From Cinnamomum chago (taxonomy: Eukaryota; Streptophyta; Magnoliopsida; Laurales; Lauraceae), in assembly GCA_038049695.1 (NCBI GenBank), contig CP142456.1, positions 44,186,001 to 44,250,000 of the forward strand: DNA of 64,000 bases, in the 5' to 3' direction. The notes beneath the pieces are model-generated. The model had not been told where the DNA came from. It was given only the letters and a program-made list of their open reading frames with translations, and made no database searches. The number at the start of each line of letters is the position of its first letter. The first letter of the stretch is position 1. Shown piece after piece: positions 1 through 11,046 of the stretch. A program made the position numbers and the translations under genes.

Positions 1-43
1 CCACAAAGGTCTATGTACAAATTTTATAAAGCTTAGGGGAGTA

Positions 44-82
44 TTAAAAATAAAATAAAATAAAATAAAATAAAATAAAAAA
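44..82. repeat. (TAAAA)n microsatellite
   Basis: About seven tandem TAAAA units are visible directly in the sequence. It is a simple repeat in AT-rich intergenic DNA. Confidence 0.9.
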
Positions 83-1466
83 CTCCTTTTTTAAATGGTA
101 TTTTAGCCTATTTCATGTTTCTGCCAAGGGTGTGCAGAATGCCTTTTTGTTGAATTAAATTGACTTTTGGCCGAAATGTCTCCTATTTGGGTAAAATTGG
201 TTGAATTAAATTGATTTTTGACCAAAATGTCTCCTATATGGGCAAAATACTTGGGATTTTGATCTTTTACCAAAAGAGGAATCAATTTCAGCCCTAAAGG
301 GCATGGTGCACACAGGTAGCTGATAGTGTTCTTCCTTTCTTTCCTTCCTTTTTCAGAATCAGCCTATCCAACCCAAAATAGGTATGGTCCACAATGACAA
401 TGGCCATCATTAGAGATGCAAGTGCCTTACATTGAGTCTTAGTTCTCTTAGGAGAGGACGAGGACTCGAACTCTCTGCCCATCGCTATAAATCCATCAGC
501 CCACCCATTGAAATCTAAACAAAGCAAAATCACCATCCCACCTTGCTCAATCATCAAGGAATGTTTTGCTCCAATCAAAGTCACCAATTATCGGATTTTA
601 TTATTTTTTTATATTAATCACTTTTCTATAATTTTTCATATTTTCGTGATTAACATGCATATAATTTTTCAATATTTTTCGAAAAAAACTCTAAAATCGA
701 ACTTCGGACAGCCAAAACATTCTCAGTTTGTACTTAAACCTTAACAGGTTCAAAAACGAAATTGACAACTATGTGAAACCCCAATCGAATGTTGAGTCTT
801 TCTAAACGATATCTAATAACTCAGCGATTTTCTCACTATCCAGCCACTTGCCCCTCAATAACACACATGCGTAAGGGAGAGAGAGTCCTCTTTCACCGAC
901 TTAGATAGGTACTTGTGCCATTGCATTCATAAAGTTTTGTCGTAGAACTCTATAGCCAAGTAGAGTTTTATTTTAGAGTTTTCAAAGAATGGGATCAGAC
1001 TAAGATGATGATAATGATGAACTTGGTGTTTTCTTTCTGCAGTCTAAACCCTTTTGTTCCATAGGCTATCAATGGATCCCGGACCAGCCCAAAACCAAGA
1101 GCACCTTGAATCTGATAACAAGTAATTTGGACTGTCCAGCAGGCACCTGACTAACCGGGCACACACAGAGAGGCACATCATTTCAACCAATGGTTGCTGC
1201 CACATCATAGCTCATAAACTACCAGACCCAACCCCTCATTGTTTTCATCTGTTTATGCCTTTTGAATATGAAATAGTAAAAGAAATAATTCACATTTGTC
1301 ACATTAACAATAGGCTAAGCTTGATGTCAGAGAACTAATTTACATTCTGGTCACATTAAGTTAAAGGGCTTGGGCTTTTAATGGACCAAGCCTTATCAAG
1401 CAGGCCCAGGCCTCCCATACCATTACTGTTTTGGCCCATAGACCGTGTCCCTTGAGTCCTACCATA
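83..1466. other. intergenic, no gene recognised
   Basis: AT-rich sequence with only short ORFs that show no recognisable domain, no codon-like structure and no splice-linked exons. I see no terminal repeats or transposon ends here. Confidence 0.5.
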
Positions 1467-1830
1467 TTTATTGGGCCCAGACCCCGACACATGTAGTTTC
1501 AGCCCAATTCCAGCCCTATTTGTTCCAAGGGGACATGTGTGTAATGCTGTGGAAAAGTAATCCCACAAACTTATGTTTCCACTTTTCCAAAGAAAAATGA
1601 TTAAAAAAACCCCACCTCCCCCACCCCACCCTTCTTTCTTTTACTTCTATCTTTATTGGGCCGAGCCCCGACCCACGTAGTTTCAGCCCAAGTCCAGCCT
1701 GTTGACAGCCTTATTTGTTCACATACGGGGACATATGTGTAATTATGAGGAAAAGAGCTCCCATGGACTTCAACTTCCCCTTTTCCGAAGAAAAATTATT
1801 CCAAACACCCACGCCTTCCCTTTCCTTCTT
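1467..1830. repeat. imperfect tandem duplication, about 170-bp unit, two copies
   Basis: Copy one (about 1467-1640) and copy two (about 1652-1830) share in order: TTTATTGGGCC, a GTAGTTTCAGCCCAA block, a TATTTGTTC..GGGGACAT block, a GGAAAAG block and a CTTTTCC(A/G)AAGAAAAAT block. They differ by many substitutions and small gaps, so the duplication is old. The Harbinger MITE lies just past the end of copy two. Confidence 0.7.
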
Positions 1831-1855
1831 CGCTCTTTCTCCCATCCTTCTCTAA

Positions 1856-2387
1856 GGGCATGTTTGTGTAACACTTTTTCACGGAAAAGTGAACAGTTTT
1901 CCTCGGAAAACTCATTTTTCCGGTGTTTGGTGCCGAACAATTCCGCGGAAACACTTTCCTACCTCGTCAGCATTTTCCTTGATAATGGCGGAAATGGGTT
2001 TCCTATGGGGGGGGTATGGGAAATGGATTTCCTCAGAAAACTTCTCCTTCTTTTCCTCCCTCGTCCATTTCAACCCAAAACCCTACAACCGTTTCATTTT
2101 TTATTTCTTTAAATAAATTATTATTTGATGTTGAATAAATAATATACATGTTATGTTATTTTTCTTCAAAAATTTATTTCACCAAATAAAAAATTTTGAT
2201 TTTCTATAAGAAATCAATAGCCGCACCAAATAACATTAGCACCAATTCAATGGGAAATTTTTTTTTTGCACCGAACATGAATTTCTAAATTTTACGGAAA
2301 TCCTTTTCCGAGGTTTTCATTTCTATGGAATTTACTGACGTGGCAATTTCCCCTTTCCGCGGAAAGGGTGTGTACACAAACGTGCCC
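1856..2387. mobile_element. PIF/Harbinger-type MITE (non-autonomous)
   Basis: A 532-bp element flanked by the 3-bp target duplication TAA (1853-1855 and 2388-2390), typical of PIF/Harbinger. Its terminal inverted repeats start GGGCATGTTTGTGTAACA on the left, with the complement of GGGCACGTTTGTGTACAC on the right. It has no coding capacity. Its first roughly 150 bp, including the GGAAAA, GTTTGGTGC and GGGGGGGTATGGGA blocks, align with the left end of the larger Harbinger element at 4490. It is therefore probably an internally deleted relative of that family. Confidence 0.85.
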
Positions 2388-2390
2388 TAA

Positions 2391-4486
2391 AGGAAATGTT
2401 CCTCTGCAAACTTGCAGAAAAATATAAGCTTTTATTGTCATTTTTCCTCTCACCGTGCCTATATAGAAAAGGAAATCCCCATCTTCGAAAAAACTATCCA
2501 ACAACATACTAGCTGCAATCATCAGGCCAGAAAAGAGCGAACAAAAAACTACAGCTGCAATCATCACGCTTTATACATCCGCGGAAAACCACTTCCTTGG
2601 ATATTTTCCTCTTCTGCTGTAAAATAATAAATTTCTGACCCTGCCCGAAGGAAAAGCTTTTCCACAAAGAGTGGCCGCACCAAGCGTAGATTTTATTGTA
2701 AGCATTTCCACAAAAACTCACTTTTTCCATGAAAAACCGGCTGCACAACCGTTCCATTAGGTGCATGGGATCATATAACCAATTTGATTAATCATATGTG
2801 AAATAGCAATAGTGATATTTTCTAGACCTGATAAATCCAACAGAGTATTATGGCACTCAAATGAAACTCAGTATACTACCCAAAGAACTCGATTTATCCA
2901 AAAGCGGGGCCGACCTTTGTGTGATCAAGCCCATGTATATGGATCGGTCCATATTTATCTCAATCGGACCGATACAGACCACTGGATTGATCATGTATAA
3001 AACATGCACATGTTATCTGCATGCAATCAATCCAATGGCGTGTGGCACTCTATCTGTACTGAAGCACAGGTCAGTACCCATATACCATAAATCAAGTATT
3101 TGCTCCATCAAAACATCACCTTTCAAGAGAAATAACAATGATTCATCTATTCGTATCTTTGACAAATTAATACAAAAGAAAAAAATTAACAAAATAAACA
3201 ACCATGAAATCAACGAAAGATACTTCTTCCATCACTAAGCTATTTCTGCAATATATCTACGAAACAAACATCGGATCTTATCGATCAGGAGGAAAAAAAA
3301 AACTCAAAGAAACATCAGATCTACTCGATCTACAACACAGATTAATGGAAAGCAGCTATAGAGGTAAGAAAGATGGTACGATCTAGGGTTTTACCTTAGA
3401 GAGAAGAGGAAGTTGGAAGAGCTGCCTCCTTCGTCTCCAAGAAATGAAATGGAAGGGAAATGAGAAAAGAGTGCTAAACCCTAATAAAAAGGTCTTTTAA
3501 GTGAAAGGTGGCCGTTGGATCTCCATGAATCAACGGTGAGGTGATGGATGCTGCGTCTTATTGAACTTGGGTGCAGAAATATGTGCCGTGAGATGCTGTC
3601 AAGTGTCAACGGACCTCTTTTGTGCTGGCCATGCATGTGGTTAGACCGGAGTCCAATTACAACTAGCGAAATGGGACAACGGCGCAGCGGGGAAAAAAAA
3701 AATTTGGATATTGCGTGTAGAACGGTCCTCAGACGCTACGAATTGTTGAAATTTAAGTATTTTTCATATAACTATTTATATAATATTATAGAATTATGCG
3801 ATATCGCACACATGGGACTGTGCGATATCTTAAGGCCGTGCAATATCATTTCATTATTGTACATATAGTCATGTTGGAAATAGTTATACTTCACCGATCT
3901 AAGAAAAATATCAGGTTCAAGGGCATTTGTACATGTAATATTCCAAAAGAAAAAACATATTAAAATTTGATTTTTTAAAATATTATGAATAATAAAATAA
4001 ATAATACAAAAAAATGACACAGAAAGAAATAAAATTTTGATTTGGAAAGCTCTATCACTATGAATATGTGATCATGGCCCGCCAAAGAATTGTTGTTATA
4101 AATCTCTTATAGAAATCCATTCATTTTTGGGTAAAGGAATAGTATTTCTTATCGATTCGAATATTTAGTTGAAGCTAACTGTTGGAAAGAGATTGAAAAA
4201 ATCTCTATTACAATGAATATGTAATCGTGGCCCACCATATGTGACATGAAATAGTGACATGAAATTCTGCTCTTAAAATAATCAAACGGCAATTGGTTAG
4301 ATTTTAGCCATTAACACTGACGTTATTATGAAGCAACAATTGGAGGGATTGGAAAGATGACATTTGATGATGATAGAGAGATGTGGGTACTGGACCTTGT
4401 GATGTCACAACGAAAAAGAAAAGCAGAAGTATATATTGTAGAGATTTTCTTCATCAAGTTCGCGTGCTTTCCTCTAGTAGCTGCAA
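2391..4486. other. intergenic, no confirmed gene
   Basis: Mixed AT-rich DNA without recognisable protein domains. It contains a small cluster of GCGATATCGC-type dyads near 3798-3845 and the possible gene leader noted separately near 3395-3490. The rest shows no clear transposon ends. Confidence 0.4.
3395..3495 (-). promoter_or_regulatory. possible 5' leader of a host gene (telo-box plus splice donor)
   Basis: Read on the minus strand there is a TTTTTATTAG stretch, then AGGGTTTA (a telo-box-like motif common in plant translation-related promoters). A pyrimidine-rich leader follows and ends in CTCTAAG|GTAAAACC, which looks like a 5' splice donor. No coding exon could be recognised further along, so this could be a gene relic or chance. 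It is an inference only. Confidence 0.2.
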
Positions 4487-4791
4487 TAAGGGCATGTTTG
4501 TGTCACACTTTTATGCGGAAAATCCAATTTTCTTGTATTTGGTGTAGGGAAAATTTAGTTTTCTTGTGTTTGGTGCAGAGCAATTCCATGGAAATAGTTT
4601 CCATCCTAGTCAGCTTTTTCTTTGAAAAATGAGGAAATGAATTTCCTTGGGGGGGTATGGGAATTACTTGTCCTCATAAAACTCATCACAACTATTTAAG
4701 CTCATTTCCACACTCTTTTCTTTGCCTCAACCAAAACATTATTTGTTCTCCACTCCCCTGGAGCAACTCCATCTTCGTCGTCCATAACAAA

Positions 4792-5020
4792 CCCCCCCCC
4801 CCCCCCCCGCGGCGGAAACCCTCCCAAACCCCACCCCACCCAACCACCTCGCCAACTCCCACCCACGAAACCCTCCCCTGCAATCATGTCTGAAACCCAC
4901 CCCGCCCAGTCCCCTCGCCCACTCCCTCTCACTTCCCCCATCCCATTTCTATGTACTGTTAACAACCACCCCGCCCCCCCCACCCCCCCCCCCACCCCCG
5001 CTCTAGCACACCCCATTCCC
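4792..5020. repeat. C-rich tract in Harbinger 5' region
   Basis: A run of 17 C at 4792-4808 is followed by CCCACCC-rich sequence to about 5020. The minus strand is correspondingly G-rich. The long ORFs over it, made of Pro or Gly runs, are composition artefacts. Confidence 0.7.
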
Positions 5021-5350
5021 TCGCCTCTAGCACGTCCCAATCAACCCATTTTGTGTATTGTTGCTAACCTATATTGAGGTTTGTTGTATTTCATTGAGGT
5101 TGAGGTGTTTGATTTAATTTCAATTATTGATTAGAGATTACTATTACTACTCATAAAACACTAGGATAAAGGGCTTGTAAAACCAGTTCAGGTTTATTCT
5201 CCAAATGACTTTCCTCGAATTAAATTTTTTGCTTGGATGAGTTTTGGAAAATGGGTTTTTTGTTTGGTCATGCTTTTACATATGATTAGGTTAATTTCAA
5301 TTAAAATGTGTGATTTCCTCAATTTGAATGTCAATGAAGCATGAACCATA

Positions 5351-5430
5351 TTGCTATATTTTGTATTCATTAGATCTCATGTTCTATATTGATTTGGAAC
5401 CCTATTTGAGTGAATTAATTTTTTGATGGG
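5351..5430 (+). repeat. 80-bp direct repeat, copy 1 (copy 2 at 5711-5790)
   Basis: The block containing CTATATTGATTTGGAACCC and TTGAGTGAATTAATT recurs 360 bp downstream with about ten differences. Both copies lie in the non-coding part of the Harbinger element between its left terminus and ORF1. Confidence 0.75.
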
Positions 5431-5947
5431 TTTTGAATGGGGCTATGTTAATCCTAGTTGCTTCATTTCTCATAAAATTTCTATGTCTTAATATTTGGAT
5501 GGGTTTTGGCAAATGGGTTTTTAGTTTGGTGATCATCATCATTATCATCATCACATTGTCCCAAATATATTAGGGTCAACTATAAGAATTTTGGGAATGG
5601 ACTGAGGAGAAGGCCTCACCAATGAACTGCCCAAAAAAAGATGATGATGTTTGCTGGGCATTGTCACAAATTTGGATCACAATGTCTCATATTAGTAAAA
5701 ATGACTCGTGTTACTTTATTTTGGAGCCATTAGATATGATGCTCTATATTGATTTGGAACCCAATTTGATTGAATTAATTCTTTATGGGTTAATCCATGA
5801 GTTCAATTGAATTGCAATTTCTGGGAATTGGATCCATTATTATGTGTGGATCATGTTGAATCATTTTTTAATGTTATTCAATGAATGCAATTCTTTATCC
5901 ATTTAACAGATATATTCTAATATGTATCGTCTTGCTAATTTATAGGA

Positions 5948-6909
5948 ATGGGAGATCAAAGCTTAAACGATAATTCCGGTGTCTTACCAAAGAATTTGAA
6001 ATGGAACCACCCCATGATGAGAAGCTCGTCAAAGTCGTGGTAGATAAATGCAGGGAGGGTCGTGGTATTAAGAGAGATTTCACATGCGAAGGATGGAACC
6101 TATTGACACGGAACATGACATCTGAATTTGGTGAATCACTTACTAAGGATAGGCTTAAGATTAGATTTAAGACTTTGAAGAAAACATATGCAAACATGAA
6201 AGCCATGTTGGATCTTAACGGATTTAGTTGGGATGATACTAGAAAAATGGTCATTGCCGAACCTCAGGTGTGGAAACAATATTTGGCGGTGAGTCATATC
6301 TCATAAGTCTAAAAAAGTTTATTTATTAACATAGTGATACAAAAACTTATTAAAAATATGAATGATTTATAATTATTTGTAGGCACACCCTAAAGTAAAG
6401 GCAAGAGCTTACCGGATTGAGCATCCTTGGCCATCATCTTTGGGGATAGTGTTGCAGATGGTAGGGATGTGTTTGCAAGCAATGATCCTGAGCCAGTGGA
6501 AGCAAAAGCGGATAATGACATAGGGTTGACACAAGCTGGTGAAATGGATAATGTATTTGAGAATGGACTAGAAGATAATGATGCATCAATAGGGAATGCA
6601 AGGAAACAGTTTAGTTCTGTATCTACTTCTCGTCATGTTGCAAGAAATCGGCCCAATACAGGTCAAGTTATAATTGGTGCAGTTGAGATTATCGCAAATG
6701 AATTTTCTAAATATGCTAACAAAAGTTCTAAAGAACGTCCATCTGTCGATAAGTGCATCAACAACCTAGCTGAGCTTGGACTTCCAAGTGGTTTATACTA
6801 CAAAGCACTCTGTCTTTTGGAGAACGAAAGAAAGGTTGAATTTTTTGTGGCGTTGCCTCCAACGGGTCGTGAAGCTTGGGTAATGAATCAGCTTGGATTT
6901 AAGTATTGA
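5948..6909 (+). pseudogene. Harbinger ORF1: Myb/SANT-like DNA-binding protein
   Basis: The most likely start is ATG at 5948 (MGDQSLNDN..PKNLKWN). The reading frame then shifts near 6012 and continues as DEKLVKVVVDKCREGRG. This is a Myb/SANT-like (Myb_DNA-bind_3) domain with the hallmarks FTCEGWNLL, LKIRFKTLKKTYANMKAML and GFSWDD. A GT-AG intron runs 6289-6382. Exon 2 resumes at AHPKVKARAY, contains a second frame disturbance near 6425, and then reads AIIFGDSVADGRD to the stop at 6907-6909. In PIF/Harbinger elements this protein assists the transposase in DNA binding and nuclear import. The C-terminal region (ERPSVDKCINNLAELGL, PTGREAWVMNQL) is the usual conserved end. It is broken by at least two frameshifts. 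Confidence 0.85.
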
Positions 6910-8697
6910 ATGAAACTTCTAATGGGAATGAAGATATTTTGGAATTCAGAGTAGTCTGAATTGTTTTGACGCATGCTCTAACTGTCAGAGTTGACCTATA
7001 TAATTGTCAATAGCTCTAATTTTGAATTGTCACAGTTGACTAATAGAATTGACAATAGCTTGAATAGTCATGACAATAGCTTTACTTTTGGAATTGTCAG
7101 TTGATTTATAGACCTTAAAGAATGTTTAGAAACTGAAATGTAATTGTTGCTATACGAATATGACAATGTTTAACTTTGATATGTCATAGTTGTTTTAATT
7201 ATTTGGAAATCTTTTCTATTTGAGATGTCGTCGTTGCTTATATTTGCTTCATGAGCATAATTTTACATCATTTCACTTAATTATGGTGTTGCAGATCCTT
7301 ACTTTGTTTCAAAATGGATGCGGATATGGAATTCTTTTATTTATGTGCCCAATCTATAGCTCTTATTTGCATCCTTGGATACTACTGTAAGACCCCGACC
7401 CGAGTGAACTCGATTAGTATTGATTAAGATGTGTGTTAGTTCTAAGCTTGATTAGTGATTTTGGCTAAGTTGGCTTTAGAATAGCTTTTGAAATAGTTTT
7501 GGGAATTTTGATTGTCTTGTGATTAGTGGGACCCTATGGGGGTTCCCTTTTTATGACATTGCATGTGTTTGGGGATTTATCGGAGACTTTTGCATTCATG
7601 GTTTTAATCCCGTTTTAATTGTATTGTTAATCCCTACAACTTTCATGTTGATCCCGTCCCCGTTTGAGATCCCGATTTTATAGCCTTGAGGGGAAAACAG
7701 TCATTGTGCACTAAATCTGTACCCAAAACTTGATATTCCCGAAACCCGCGAAACATATACTTTTTGGAAACTAGATATTTCGACAATCACTTTTCTCTTC
7801 TTCGTCGAATTCATTAGAAGCCCCGAAAGCCATGATTTCAGCTCAATTAGATTATGAGTAGTGGAGCCCACTCCCCACTTGTTTATAAGGAAGCCCTTCC
7901 CCTTTCATTTCCCTTTTTCCAACACAAGACTGAAAACCTAGGGTTTCCATTGCCTTCCTTCTTGCTCTTGCCTTCCATCACCAAATCCACCACCAACCTT
8001 GCATAAATTGAGAGGTGGAGATCATCATCTTCTTCCTCATCACTATAGCTCTCTATTGATACCATTGCTAGAGAAAACCCTCCATTCCAAGACTTCCTTT
8101 GAGCTCACCTTGTCCATTAGAGGACCTTACAAGTAAGTAATCCTTCTCTTCTTCTAGATTTGTGTTCCTCTAGCCCTAGAGAAGCTTCACCTTCATTATT
8201 GTAAGGTTCCCTTTTTCTATTTCATTGTTTGACCATTTTAGGGTTTTATTTTGGGATTTTGTTCATAGCTTGGATTCTTTGCTTGGAGAGTAGTAGAGCT
8301 TGATCTCATTGACTAGAAGACCCAAGGCAAGTGGATGATTGATTTTTATAAGTTTTCAATGATTTTAGTATTTTCCACTCATGCCTATTTATTGCTTTGT
8401 TTTGAAATAAATGTTCATGATAGAGTATTAATGGTGCATTTATATCAAAGAGATGTGTTGGTTCATAGCATTTAATTCCTCTTGTTTTGTCCCAAATATA
8501 TCTCATGTGAAATGGTTTCCTTCTTTCTTTCCTTGTATTGAATGTGATATTGATGGATGAGAATGGGATGAATATGGTGAAAGATTTGATGTTATTTGAA
8601 TGAAGTTTTAGACTCCTCATTTGATGTATGAAAGTGGTTAAAAAGAGGTTGGAGAAGGAAGAGATAGAGAGGAGCTGAACTGGCCCGGAATCAGTTT

Positions 8698-8965
8698 CTG
8701 GACAGTTCGCTCGAGCGAACATGACACTTCGCTCGAGCGAAGTGTCCAGAAAAGGGTTCGGAGCATTCCAGTAGCTTGGTCGCTCGAGCGGACATCCCAG
8801 AATTTGTTCTAGAGAGTTGTTTGTTCGAACGCACTAAAAACTTCGCTCGGGCCAATGAGTTCGGTCGAGCGACCTCAACTTCGCTCGAGCGAACCCACCC
8901 AGACAGCCATCCCAGAGAGCCCCTCGCTCGAGCGAACTCTTCGGTTCGCTCGAGCGATGAGCTTT
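8698..8965. repeat. array of CTCGAG-centred palindromes in LTR
   Basis: About eight to nine units of the type TTCGCTCGAGCGAA (some perfect 14-16-bp palindromes, some diverged) are separated by 15-35 bp of unrelated sequence. They lie downstream of the LTR TATA-like box, so they should be in transcribed leader. The array is CpG-rich compared with the surrounding LTR. Confidence 0.9.
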
Positions 8966-9939
8966 GTTGGTTAAGGGTCATGTTTAGGACAATGATTAAC
9001 TATTTAAACGATTGGGACTATTCATTGGGAACCCCTCTATGTCAAGGAGATTTACTAAGCAATGTATGAGGTCATTTGTGGAAGAAACCATATCATGCGG
9101 ATGTCATTTGAAGTTTTGAAAATTCGGAGTGTATAAGGAGTCCGGAATGTCCCCAAACTCAAAGAGTACCAGATTGTTATTAGATTGACATACTGAGTCC
9201 CTATTCACTTCAAATAGATCTTGAACCTGAAATTCCAATTGTTTATTGTACCTTATCGATCCCGAGATTTATACTACATGTCTTTTTTTCCCAAAAGCAT
9301 TGATGTACACTGAAAATGGTTACTTGACCCGAAGTGCATTACACCACATGAAATGACAGTGTGCCCTTGAGCACCCCCGCCTTGCCCGTTTATTTATTAT
9401 ACTTGATTTACTTGCATATGTCTCGATTTGTTATTTGACCTATTAGTCGGCACCACTAAGCTTGGATAACCCTGTTGGTCTGATCCACCGACTTGGAGAT
9501 CCCCCTCTTGTCCCACCAGCTGTAGTTTGGATCCCGCTACCTGGTTATTACCGTGGTCTTGTCCCGATGCCGCAGATTGCTACTGTGGTTCCCGATGCCC
9601 GGCTCGCTACCGTAGTCATGTATAGTATAGTATATGTATATGTTTATGTATTTATAAGATCCATTGTTTCTCCTCACCTCGAGTGACTGAGATCAGTGCC
9701 TACTTATTGCTCTATTGCTTTAGTGATAGAGGACTTAGCTTCGTGTGGTTGTCATCTTGCTTGTTTCCCGTTTCCTTGGTTACCTTACATGTTTTATAAT
9801 GTCTACTTGCATTTGAATAAATGTTTTATCTCGTTCATAGAAATTGTTATTTAAACAGGTTTGCATGTTTTGAAGGTAAATTCATTTATTACCATATTGT
9901 TGTTGCATTTTTACCCATTTGCCAAACTGTGGTTTTTGA

Positions 9940-10050
9940 CCCACTTTTTGGTACTCAGGTCCCGTTGTTGGTTATCCCGAGGAGGAGCACGAGGAGGCGG
10001 TCGGAGAACCGCAGCAGTTAGTTGAGTGGCATGCTGATGACGTCATTTAG
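9940..10050 (+). other. conserved 33-codon frame in LTR 3' region
   Basis: The frame reads from a TTTGGTACTCAGG block through the acidic stretch YPEEEHEEAVGEP and ends VEWHADDVI-stop. The equivalent windows in the LTRs at 19529, 29225, 37740 and 39580 are also 33 codons with no gap and end EWxxDDVI or EWQPNDVM. There is no obvious start codon, so if translated it would be a downstream exon or read from a non-AUG start. Alternatively the block is a cis-element, since it contains the bZIP-type palindrome TGACGTCA. Confidence 0.4.
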
Positions 10051-11046
10051 ACGTTTGGTTGCTATGAGAGACTTAATATTTTGGGAAATTGTTTAACCAT
10101 TCTTTGGATTGGTATTTTTTTTATATTGGCCTTTGTTGGCCTCTATTTTTGGGGAATGTAACTAAATAATCTGTTGTTTAAACTTTAACCTTACTTTTGG
10201 GTAACATGCTAATGATCATTGCTCATTCTGATACGGTACTATACTTGTGTTATTTATCTTTATGATTTGAGATGAATTGAATATTTGATTTGCTACACGC
10301 TTCCGCACTTAATAGAAATGTTCATTTATGGTTGTGATAGCCTCACCACGGACACTTGTGGGAAATTAAATAAATGTATGGAATCATTTAACCGATGTGG
10401 TAACATCATCAATCATCATCAATAGTCCCGATCCCGGATTCCCGGTTCGGGGTCGCGACAACTACTTTTCATATGGTTATAGGGATAGGGTCCACGACTC
10501 TATCCGAAGTGGTGATTCTTTTGTTAATGAATTACTGATTGGACATGAACGTAGTTGCTTTGATTTGATACGGGTGAGCAAAGGAAGTTATATAAATCTA
10601 TCCAATGAGTTAAGAGAAAGAGGTTTACTAGCAGACTCACGAAATGTTACGATGGAGGAACAAGTTACGATATTTTTGTTCACCATAGCTCACAATGAGC
10701 GCAATCGAGTGATGCAGAATAGATTCCAACACTCCGGTGAGACTATTAGCAAGTACTTCAATAGAGTTTTGAGCGCAGTTTTGCACCTTTCTTCTTTTTA
10801 TATTAAACCCGTAGGAGGTGAGACTCCACCAGAAATTGCTACGAATCCTACATTCTACCCTTACTTCAAGGTAAACTTTATGATCATTTATATAACTTTG
10901 TTTATTAAACTTTGTTAGAGATGTTATAATAAATTTAATAGAACTTGTTGACCAATAGGATTGTATTGGAGCAATTGACGACACACATATATCGGCATGG
11001 GTTCGTTTAGAAGACTAGGTGTGTTACTGAAACAGGAAGGGGCTCA

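Larger units (their letters stand above)
7386..10460 (+). mobile_element. solo LTR of a long-LTR Ty3/gypsy family (CTCGAG-array subfamily)
   Basis: A 3075-bp sequence starting TGTAAGACCCCGACCC and ending GGGGTCGCGACA, flanked by the perfect 5-bp duplication ACTAC (7381-7385, 10461-10465). It matches the LTRs of the chromovirus at 19529-32325 over its whole length. It has no internal coding region, primer site or second LTR, so it is the product of LTR-LTR recombination. Visible parts are a TATA-like TTTATAAG at 7882, the palindrome array (8698-8965), the conserved CACTAAGCTTGGATAACC block (about 9450), a 33-codon frame ending at 10050 and a terminal TCCGC/CCGCGG-like stem region. Confidence 0.9.

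Noticed and set aside
3395-3495. Ribosomal-protein-type gene start on the minus strand
   Set aside because: A telo-box-like motif and donor-like site exist, but no coding exon with a recognisable product could be found downstream. Kept only as a low-confidence leader.
4657-5077. Pro-rich and Gly-rich ORFs on the two strands
   Set aside because: Caused by poly-C/G tracts in the Harbinger 5' region. No conservation or splice context.
8698-8965. CRISPR-like look of short repeats with unique spacers
   Set aside because: Plant DNA; the repeats are 14-16-bp palindromes with 15-35-bp uneven spacers inside LTRs, with no cas genes or leader.
8691-9069. Overlapping ORFs on both strands with repeated SSER/ARAN-type peptides over the palindrome arrays (also near 12227, 20877, 30573)
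   Set aside because: They are open only because the CTCGAG palindromes read similarly in several frames and both strands. There is no conserved start and no domain.
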